Part shown: in pieces, positions 14,749-20,661 of the stretch | Layout of the letters: each line of letters begins with the position of its first letter | Numbering within the stretch: the first letter of the stretch is position 1 | Assembly: GCA_934176955.1 (NCBI GenBank) | Contig: CAKPOS010000015.1 | Location: 1-26,794 of the forward strand | DNA: 26,794 nucleotides | DNA from: an uncultured Bacilli bacterium | Lineage (GTDB): Bacteria > Bacillota_I > Bacilli_A > RF39 > UBA660 | Reading direction: 5' to 3' | Position numbers and translations under genes: made by a program | Notes under the pieces: generated by a model | Databases searched by the model: none | What the model was told of the DNA's origin: nothing | Seen by the model: only the letters and a program-made list of their open reading frames with translations

Positions 14749-15306
14749 ATGAAAAGTATATATATTTGTGGAATTCCTAGAAGTGGAAAAACTACATTAA
14801 CAAAAAAGATAAAAGAAAAATATCCCAATTATAATCTATTTTCCTTTGAAGCAATAAGAAATGCTTTTATTGAAAGTCAGCCTAATTTGAATATGGAGAA
14901 TAGAAACAGTCAAGCGAGAAAAGAAATTTTACCAAAACACTTTATTACCTTTGCAAAATGGAATGCCGAAATAACTCGTAATCCCTCTTTGATAGAAGGA
15001 TCTTTCTGCAATATTAAAGAATTAAAGGATTTCATTGAAGATGATAGCATAATAATATGTTTAGGATTAGGATGTATTAATATAGATGAGTTTGCTAAAA
15101 ATGTAATAAAATATGATAAAGAAAATGATTATACTAAGAAATGGTCTTTAGAAAAAATAAAAAAACATTTTTATGATCAAGAAATAATAGACAAATTTAA
15201 TTATAGCTACTGTAAAAAAATGAACATAAAGTATTATAATACCAACAATAACAGAGAAGCAGTTTTTATCAAAATCATTAATGAATTAGATAAATCTTGT
15301 AATTAA
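14749..15306 (+). CDS. P-loop NTPase, small kinase-like
   Basis: The 185-residue protein starts with a Walker A motif GIPRSGKT (residues 8-15) directly after the first strand, as in nucleotide and small-molecule kinases. A hydrophobic strand followed by EGS (about 83-85) and IIICLGLG (about 102-109) may hold the Walker B and later strands. The lid region around WSLEKIKKHF is helical. The substrate is not deducible; cytidylate/adenylate-kinase-like or uncharacterised AAA-type small kinases are the nearest reading. GGAGG lies six bases before the ATG. It is first in a forward cluster with two unknown proteins, a Nudix hydrolase and an HGT-motif protein. Confidence 0.7.
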   Translation: MKSIYICGIPRSGKTTLTKKIKEKYPNYNLFSFEAIRNAFIESQPNLNMENRNSQARKEILPKHFITFAKWNAEITRNPSLIEGSFCNIKELKDFIEDDSIIICLGLGCINIDEFAKNVIKYDKENDYTKKWSLEKIKKHFYDQEIIDKFNYSYCKKMNIKYYNTNNNREAVFIKIINELDKSCN

Positions 15307-15370
15307 ACCATAAAATAGAAAACAAAATTTCATAAAAAAATTAACAATACTGAAAGGGGGATAGAGTTAT

Positions 15371-15931
15371 ATGAGTAAATTTGTAAAAGTAATGTTTGGC
15401 AATAAAGGAGCAAATTTTGAGTATAAGATTGGAGAAATTAATGTTGCAAATAATTGGAACCCTTCAGCAGAAAATGGAAAAGATTTTGGAGGATTTAATT
15501 ATGCAGATGAAACTTGTATCATTAGATGGCTACATAGGGGAAACATCATATATGATGTAGAAGTTCCAGATGATGCAGACAATATAAAAATAGAAGGAGC
15601 AACAACAATTTATAGATGCAATAAGATAATATTAAATAACCCAAGAGAAGTAAATGATGAAATGGCCTTAGATTTTTATAAAAAATCTAATATTCCTGAA
15701 AAATCTTATTATAAAGCTTTAGGAGCAGTATCCTTAATGAATTATAAAAACACAGCACTAACTATATTTAAAGATAAAATTAATAATAATACTATAGATA
15801 TAGCGCTTGAGGAATGGAATGATTTTATAAATAATGGCGGTGACGGAAATAGATTAGATTCAAACGAAACAGTAGAATTAATAGCAAAAATGTTAAATGA
15901 ATTTAAGCAAGACACACTTAACAATAAATAA
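15371..15931 (+). CDS. Conserved-looking protein of unknown function
   Basis: The 186-residue soluble protein has an N-terminal beta-rich half (KVMFGNKGANFEYKIGE, then IIRWLHRGNIIYDVEVPDDA) and a helical C-terminal half that begins NPREVNDEMALDFYKKS. I have seen similar architecture in hypothetical proteins of gut Firmicutes, where the pattern IYDVEVP ... KIILTNPR recurs, but no function is known to me. There is no signal peptide, membrane segment or metal motif. AAAGGGGG lies about ten bases before the ATG. The next gene starts 13 bases after its stop, so it is part of an operon. Confidence 0.6.
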   Translation: MSKFVKVMFGNKGANFEYKIGEINVANNWNPSAENGKDFGGFNYADETCIIRWLHRGNIIYDVEVPDDADNIKIEGATTIYRCNKIILNNPREVNDEMALDFYKKSNIPEKSYYKALGAVSLMNYKNTALTIFKDKINNNTIDIALEEWNDFINNGGDGNRLDSNETVELIAKMLNEFKQDTLNNK

Positions 15932-15944
15932 AAAGGTGATTAAA

Positions 15945-16328
15945 ATGGATTTCTATGATAAAGATTTAGAACAAGCATTAATTAATAAAAGATATGAACA
16001 ATATCAAAAACAAAAAATAAATAATAGTGATTCTGCTAATAATATAATGAATAAAATAAAAAATGGATATATCCCAAATGATGCAGATGTTTTTGAATTA
16101 TGTTGTGATGATCAAAAAAAAGTAGACGAATATAGGGAAATGTTTGATATCAAACAAAGAGTAAAAGACGGAAAAATCTCAGAACAAGATTATCAATTTT
16201 TAATAAATAAAATAGGAATAAATGATGATTACTTACAGTCATTAATAAAAAAAATGTTTTTAGCCAAAGGAGTTTTTGATGAGGGTAATCAAACAAAATT
16301 AGAAAAAAATTCAGTTTCTAAAAGATAG
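15945..16328 (+). CDS. Small acidic/helical protein of unknown function
   Basis: I place the start at ATG 15945, preceded by AAAAGGTGAT; the longer frame from 15897 would overlap the upstream gene by 35 bases and lacks a ribosome binding site. The 127-residue product is predicted mostly helical and very rich in Lys, Asp and Asn. It has two similar halves, each with an NKI or KIG turn followed by an N-D/DD helix start. Nothing in it suggests an enzyme. Position between genes spaced 13 and 8 bases apart indicates co-expression with the Nudix hydrolase. Confidence 0.6.
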   Translation: MDFYDKDLEQALINKRYEQYQKQKINNSDSANNIMNKIKNGYIPNDADVFELCCDDQKKVDEYREMFDIKQRVKDGKISEQDYQFLINKIGINDDYLQSLIKKMFLAKGVFDEGNQTKLEKNSVSKR

Positions 16329-16336
16329 GAGAAAAT

Positions 16337-16813
16337 ATGGATTTAAAAATTAAAATAAATAATAATTTTTTTCACTCAAGAAGTAGTGCAATTATTTATA
16401 ATAAAGATAAGACAAAAGTATTATTATTTAAAATAGAAGATGGTAGAGATTTCTATTTATTACCAGGTGGTAAAATAAAATTTAATGAAGATAGCAAAAC
16501 TGCTATTAAAAGAGAAATATTAGAAGAAACAGGATACGATTTAGAATATAGATTATGTAGCCTAGAAGAAAATTTTCTAAAAAGAAAAAGACAAAATATC
16601 ATGCAATATAACTTCTGTTATAAAGCAATATACAATGGAAAAATTGATAAAGTAGATTTTAATTGTTTAGATCACGAAGGACAAACTTTTCACTGGATAG
16701 ATATAGATAAGTTAGACAAAATTAAAATATTACCCCAAAAAACTATATCATATATAAAGAGTAATAATTTAAACATAATTCATCATATTGAATGGAGTAA
16801 AGAGAATGAATAA
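16337..16813 (+). CDS. Nudix hydrolase
   Basis: The 158-residue protein contains a complete Nudix box: G45, E51, then R59-E60-I-L-E63-E64 and G66, the GX5EX7REUXEEXGU pattern. It should bind Mg2+ and hydrolyse a nucleoside diphosphate linked to another moiety, such as ADP-ribose, NADH, a dNTP or a sugar nucleotide. The substrate is not readable from the box. YNFCYKAIYNG and FHWIDIDKLDK are the usual later strand and C-terminal helix. GGAG precedes the ATG. Its stop overlaps the next gene's start by eight bases, coupling it to the HGT-motif protein. Confidence 0.9.
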   Translation: MDLKIKINNNFFHSRSSAIIYNKDKTKVLLFKIEDGRDFYLLPGGKIKFNEDSKTAIKREILEETGYDLEYRLCSLEENFLKRKRQNIMQYNFCYKAIYNGKIDKVDFNCLDHEGQTFHWIDIDKLDKIKILPQKTISYIKSNNLNIIHHIEWSKENE

Positions 16814-17639
16814 AGAAACTTATATTAGAATTACTAAAAGTAAATTAAATAAATTATCAGCAGATATTATGATAAAACAAATTGAAAAATACGACGAAGC
16901 CAAGTCATTTAAATTACCAAATCATAATTATAAAGTAGGGGATGAGGTAATTTTAAAAAAAGGAACACTACTTCATGGAACTTATAAAAATATAGAAGGA
17001 TTAAAAGAAATAGTTAAAGATGGACTAATATCAAGTTGGTTCATAGAAGGCAGGGGAACAAAATATCCCAGTTCTGTTGGTGTTTGGAATCTTAAGAAAG
17101 AGTATCAATTAAAAGAATATATTAATTTTTATTCAGGAGGTACAGTAAAATACTTTAATCAACCAGATAATAATAAAGAAACTGAAGTGATAAGTTTTTC
17201 TGATATATCTACATTAATGAATAAAGTAATAGAAAAAGGATATTTAGCATGGCAAATGGAACAAACTAAAGAAGCAAGATTTATGCCTAGTTTAGTTCAA
17301 GATAAAGTGCAAATTGGTATTATTTTTAATGGTGATAATAAATACACAAAAGAATTATTAAAAAGGGACATTTTACAATATGAAAATATAAATGATGTAG
17401 AAGTAAAAGAATTTGTCAATCCCAATTATTATGAACGATTTTTAATTGATAGAAAAAATAAGGATGATTTTTTTACTGATCGAGAAAGTGCAATTCTCTT
17501 TGGACTACCAGCAAATTTAATTGAAGGAATATTAGTAGGTAGAGAATATGAAAAAGATCAATCAAAATTAAATGAAATAAAAAAATTATTACCCAATGCA
17601 TATATATGTAATTTGGAAGGAAAAGTTATTGCAATATAG
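16806..17639 (+). CDS. Unknown protein with a PARP-like HGT motif
   Basis: The start is ATG 16806, eight bases after GGAG; an in-frame TTG at 16788 is unlikely. The 277-residue protein has LLHGTYKNIEGLKEIVKDGL starting at about residue 55, with His57-Gly-Thr. That resembles the first active-site strand and helix of PARP-type ADP-ribosyltransferases (WHGS/T ... NI..IL..GL). A Tyr-containing YSGGTVKY follows, and a C-terminal region carries ESAILFGLP and IEGILVGREYE, where a catalytic Glu might sit. The similarity is local and from memory; the full H-Y-E triad is not established. Pairing with a Nudix hydrolase, a family that includes ADP-ribose hydrolases, makes the idea more interesting. Confidence 0.5.
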   Translation: MNKETYIRITKSKLNKLSADIMIKQIEKYDEAKSFKLPNHNYKVGDEVILKKGTLLHGTYKNIEGLKEIVKDGLISSWFIEGRGTKYPSSVGVWNLKKEYQLKEYINFYSGGTVKYFNQPDNNKETEVISFSDISTLMNKVIEKGYLAWQMEQTKEARFMPSLVQDKVQIGIIFNGDNKYTKELLKRDILQYENINDVEVKEFVNPNYYERFLIDRKNKDDFFTDRESAILFGLPANLIEGILVGREYEKDQSKLNEIKKLLPNAYICNLEGKVIAI

Positions 17640-17826
17640 AAAGTTAAATAAACAAAAAATATCATTTATTAGGAGTATCGTAAAAGTTGTGTAATGATGT
17701 TTTCTTCCAAGAAATAATCCATTCAAATTAATTCATATTATAATAATAGTTATTATTTAGTCAATACCTTTTGGTATTGTCAACAGCCTGATCATGATAT
17801 TTGATAAATAGATGCTATATTACTAA

Positions 17827-17900
17827 GAGCCGTGTGCGGAAAAGTTGCACGCACGGTTCTGAGAGGGGCGTATAATGTAACTTTATACTTCTACTCAATC
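17827..17900 (+). mobile_element. Group II intron 3' end (domains V and VI), relic
   Basis: Bases 17827-17859 form a canonical domain V. The GAGCCGTG arm (17827-17834) pairs with CACGGTTC (17852-17859), with a CG two-base bulge at 17850-17851, then a short upper stem and an A-rich loop; the AGC catalytic triad is in the first arm. After a short linker, GTATAA and TTATAC form a domain VI hairpin (about 17870-17888), followed by CTACTC, where the 3' splice site would be (about 17897-17902). No reverse transcriptase or recognisable 5' GTGYG end lies in the preceding 190 bases. That stretch is AT-rich with a small AATACC-tttt-GGTATT hairpin. This is a dead intron tail. Confidence 0.75.
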
Positions 17901-17916
17901 ATTAAGAAGTATTAAT

Positions 17917-17940
17917 AAAAAAAGACTTTTTAAAGGTCTT
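17917..17940 (-). terminator. Reverse-strand terminator
   Basis: On the minus strand a 5-bp stem AAGAC/GTCTT (17940-17936 with 17926-17922) is followed by seven T. It overlaps the 3' end of the reverse-strand gene. Confidence 0.6.
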
Positions 17941-18589
17941 CTTTATAATTATCTAATATCCAATTATTATTTTTTCTTATTAAGGTAAAATCAGCTTTTA
18001 ATGTTAATTCTGCTCCTGTAGCATCATATGCGATTATTCCTTTTCCAATAATCTTATTTTCAGTGATATTACTTACTTCATATATTGATTTTTCCTTAAC
18101 ATATGATAATGATCCTTTATTTGGGACTAAACAATATAATTTATCATCTTTTTCTATGTAATCTCTATCATTTACTATTTTTTCAATTAATTTATCAGAT
18201 AGATAAGATTTGAAATATTCTATTATTTCAGATTTTGTTTTATATTCTTTTGATGGTAAATAAGAATTTCCATTTTCTGCAGTATAATATTGTAATGACT
18301 CTCCTTCATTAAAATCATATGTACCTGTTCCGCAATATGGTGCTTGATGATAATAAAAAACTTCATTAAAATATTTGTCCATGATGTTTTTAGAAATAAT
18401 AACTGCTTCTTCATTACTTATTACTTCATCATTTTGAGAATTATTTTCACGAGCTTGTTGATTATTATTTGTTGTACTAGACTTCAAACTAATAGTCCCT
18501 GTTGCAAATAAAACGCATAACACTGCCAAGATAACTATAAATACTATAAGTAATGTAATAACTCCTTTGTTATTATTTTGATTTTCCAC
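17930..18589 (-). CDS. N-terminally anchored protein of unknown function
   Basis: The start is GTG at 18589, eight bases after AAAGGAG, the only start with a good ribosome binding site. The 219-residue product has a short polar head, one membrane helix at about 11-31 and an Asn/Gln/Ser-rich linker, then a soluble outer domain of about 160 residues. The domain begins SNEEAVIISKNIMDKY and ends NNWILDNYKED, a pattern seen in NTF2-like or DUF4878-type extracytoplasmic domains, where the final strand carries a W. I do not assign a family. It is transcribed alone, away from its neighbour at 18702. Confidence 0.75.
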   Translation of the reverse strand: MENQNNNKGVITLLIVFIVILAVLCVLFATGTISLKSSTTNNNQQARENNSQNDEVISNEEAVIISKNIMDKYFNEVFYYHQAPYCGTGTYDFNEGESLQYYTAENGNSYLPSKEYKTKSEIIEYFKSYLSDKLIEKIVNDRDYIEKDDKLYCLVPNKGSLSYVKEKSIYEVSNITENKIIGKGIIAYDATGAELTLKADFTLIRKNNNWILDNYKEDL

Positions 18590-18701
18590 TTTTTATACTC
18601 CTTTCCTATAATAAGAGTATCATATTTTTATTATTTTGTAAAACAGTATCATTACAAAAGTCATTTGTACTTATTTATTAATATTTTATTATATCTTTAG
18701 T

Positions 18702-19139
18702 ATGGTAGTAATATCTTTTATTAATTTTGAAAATCCTATTACAGATAAAAAATATTATTCATTAATAGAAAAATCCTCAAAAGTATTCCCAAAAGAAATC
18801 CCCAATAATGTGGAAAAAGTAAAATTTGAACAGACCACTGGATTACTTCAAGCAGAAACAAGTACTTCGTTATATTATATAGATAAAAATCTAAATCAAG
18901 AAGATTTTCAAAAGAAATATCAATCTCAATCTATTTGGATAGGCTACTATAAAGAATATAATAAAGAAAATCACTCATTGACATCAATTTTTTTCAACCA
19001 AGAAAATAAAGATAATTTTCTTATTTACCTAATAGAAGATAAATGCTACAAAAAAAGTAGTTGTAATCATGGTAATCTTTCATTTGTTGCTATTAACGAA
19101 ATCACAAAAGAAGTGATTTACGAAAGTAAGTATTGGTAA
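18702..19139 (+). CDS. Unknown ORF without a proper start, possibly 5'-truncated
   Basis: The 145-residue frame from ATG 18702 has no ribosome binding site. The open frame continues upstream to 18642 through a hydrophobic stretch (TYLLIFYYIF) without any ATG, overlapping the promoter region of the reverse gene. The soluble part (NFENPITDKKYY, later SIWIGYYKEY and DKCYKKSSCNHGNLSF) has two cysteines that could pair outside the cell. It reads like an anchored extracytoplasmic protein whose signal or anchor start has been lost or uses a rare start codon. No family is recognised. Confidence 0.45.
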   Translation: MVVISFINFENPITDKKYYSLIEKSSKVFPKEIPNNVEKVKFEQTTGLLQAETSTSLYYIDKNLNQEDFQKKYQSQSIWIGYYKEYNKENHSLTSIFFNQENKDNFLIYLIEDKCYKKSSCNHGNLSFVAINEITKEVIYESKYW

Positions 19140-19420
19140 TATATTTTTTAGGGGTTAATCTTTAACTAAGACAGAAGCTGTATTGGTTAATTGTGTTTCC
19201 ATAATTCCTCTTTCAAATTAGTTTATGCAAAATTCTTTTTTGAGAATGATTTTTTTATCAAAGGAAAATACTTAAGAAGTACTTTTCTACTTATAAAATC
19301 ATTAAAAAGGAATAGGAAAGTTATGTACAATCAAAATATATAGTTATTGATTAAGGTGAAATATGAAATTATTAATTTTTGATAAATAATGATAAAATAT
19401 CTAGAATGATAAGTAAAATT
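19140..19420 (+). other. Intergenic stretch with decayed frames
   Basis: This region holds no intact gene. Bases 19362-19388 are a gene-start stub: AAGGTG, then ATG coding MKLLIFDK and TAA, typical of the first residues of HAD-type hydrolases. Around 19225-19345 a frame without start reads FFENDFFIKGKYL and on to a TAG. An imperfect hairpin at 19264-19287 (GAAAATACTT with a bulged AAGTACTTTTC) could be a terminator. TG-A-TAAAAT at 19390-19398 is a possible promoter. Confidence 0.35.
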
Positions 19421-19421
19421 T

Positions 19422-19430
19422 TGTTATAAT
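19422..19430 (+). promoter_or_regulatory. Extended -10 promoter for the leader and nuclease-like gene
   Basis: TG-T-TATAAT at 19422-19430 is the best promoter match in the window; transcription would start near 19437, 127 bases before the ATG at 19564. Confidence 0.55.
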
Positions 19431-19436
19431 GAAATC

Positions 19437-19563
19437 ACATTATCTCTTGCATTGATAACGAATTAAAAATTGATGTCGATAATTTATATTTTAGCAAGAA
19501 AAATATATCTATTCGGGAGTATACCATAAAGGTATATTCTCTTTTTTTGGAAGGAGACAAAAA
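19437..19563 (+). ncRNA. Structured 5' leader ending in a terminator-like hairpin
   Basis: TCTTGC (19445-19450) can pair with GCAAGA (19494-19499), closing a roughly 43-nt loop that contains two related ATTGAT-N-CGA segments. Downstream, TATACC/GGTATA (19520-19525 with 19531-19536), extended by GAG/CTC across a two-base bulge, is followed by seven T (19542-19548). The ribosome binding site GGAAGGAG comes only after this T-run. Promoter, folded segment, terminator, then gene is the layout of a transcription attenuator or riboswitch. No known class is recognised. Confidence 0.4.
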
Positions 19564-20286
19564 ATGAATAACGGATATCAGAATGAATATGATTTTGTAA
19601 AATTATTTAACAATAAATACTTAAATGAATTAGAGCAAAATTCAATTCAATTTTTATATGAACTATTTGGAGAAAAAATAAAAAATGATGAACCAATTCT
19701 ATCTTGGAAAAATAAAATGGTTCAAAAAGCAGATATATTTATTAAATATAAAAATAATGTCAAAGGAATTAGTTTAAAATGTGGTAATAGTAATTCTATG
19801 CCCCATGAACAAATCCAAGAATTTAAAAGGTATTTAGAAAAATTAAGAATACCATATGATACAATTGATAAATATGTAAGTTACCATTATGGGTATGCAA
19901 AAGATAAAGAAGGAAAAATAAATTTCTCACAATCATTAAGTTCAGAAGAATATAAAAAAATATACCAAAGTGAAATTGATATTTTTAACAATTGCATAAA
20001 TAAAACAAGAATAATAGTAGATATGATAGATAGATTTATTGTTCGAGGTAGGAATTCAGATTATGACATTGATGCTTTGGTATGTGGAACAACTAATCAT
20101 TATGTTTGGATAATGAAACATGACATCTATGATTTAATTTTATCTAAAAGATGTCTAGATTACACATCTCCTCACATAGCATGTATGACTATTGGACCTA
20201 AAAAAAGAAATTTGAATCATGATTCAAAATATGCAAAGGAAAGATACATTGTATGTATTAGATGGAATTTTATAAAAAAAGTATAA
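19564..20286 (+). CDS. PD-(D/E)XK nuclease-like protein, orphan
   Basis: The 240-residue protein has an N-terminal helix with Glu8 (YQNEYDF). KADIFI with Asp57 is followed, twelve residues later, by GISLKCG with the S70-L-K72 triplet, and then PHEQIQEF with Glu82. The D-x12-SxK arrangement plus a following His-Glu matches restriction-endonuclease-like folds of uncharacterised type-II-like proteins. The C-terminal half (IVDMIDRFIVRGRNSDYDIDAL) may be a recognition domain. No methyltransferase, NTPase or antitoxin gene flanks it. GGAAGGAG lies seven bases from the ATG. The fold assignment is by motif only. Confidence 0.5.
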   Translation: MNNGYQNEYDFVKLFNNKYLNELEQNSIQFLYELFGEKIKNDEPILSWKNKMVQKADIFIKYKNNVKGISLKCGNSNSMPHEQIQEFKRYLEKLRIPYDTIDKYVSYHYGYAKDKEGKINFSQSLSSEEYKKIYQSEIDIFNNCINKTRIIVDMIDRFIVRGRNSDYDIDALVCGTTNHYVWIMKHDIYDLILSKRCLDYTSPHIACMTIGPKKRNLNHDSKYAKERYIVCIRWNFIKKV

Positions 20287-20322
20287 ACAACTTCAAAAAA
20301 AATAATAAAAGTTAGTTTAGCG

Positions 20323-20460
20323 TATAATTAATTAATTTATAATAATTTTTTTAAGAGCAAGTTCTTTATCTTAAAAAAGCCAAGCAAGACGAGGTTTTCC
20401 CTTCAAAGCTACTCCACAAAAAAACACCCAATGGGTGTTAATTTTTCAAATGGAGCGATT
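20323..20460. other. Intergenic hairpins with tRNA-end-like sequence
   Basis: A TATAAT at 20323-20328 is followed by a 10-bp inverted repeat (20347-20356 with 20369-20378). A bidirectional terminator hairpin lies further on, AACACCC/GGGTGTT at 20423-20429 and 20433-20439. On the reverse strand the sequence before this hairpin reads CGCTCCA, like the 3' end of a tRNA-Gly, and the spacing to the terminator is typical of a tRNA operon end, but no tRNA body is present. An 8-bp hairpin, GTTAAGTT/AACTTAAC, sits at 20462-20483. A short transcript from 20323 is possible. Confidence 0.35.
20423..20446. terminator. Bidirectional terminator hairpin
   Basis: A 7-bp GC-richer stem with a 3-base loop is flanked by A7 on the left and TTAATTTTT on the right, so it can stop transcription on either strand. 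Confidence 0.6.
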
Positions 20461-20563
20461 GGTTAAGTTATTTACAACTTAACTATCACAATTAGGAATT
20501 AATACAAATCGTATCAATTTCTATATACATCTTACCACAAATTATTAATATTTCCAATATAAA

Positions 20564-20572
20564 TGATAAAAT
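20564..20572 (+). promoter_or_regulatory. Extended -10 upstream of the giant gene
   Basis: TG-A-TAAAAT (20564-20572) is about 90 bases before the ATG at 20662. AGGATGGTG at about 20645-20653 is the ribosome binding site. Confidence 0.4.
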
Positions 20573-20661
20573 TTATAAAATTAATGTTACAATTATATAT
20601 AGGATAGTAATTTGACTTTATGATAAGGGTAAGTTAAACAATTTAGGATGGTGTATTATAA

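Noticed and set aside
20340..20440. Possible SRP RNA, 6S RNA or tmRNA
   Set aside because: None of the conserved cores (such as the SRP tetraloop region or tmRNA ends) is present on either strand.
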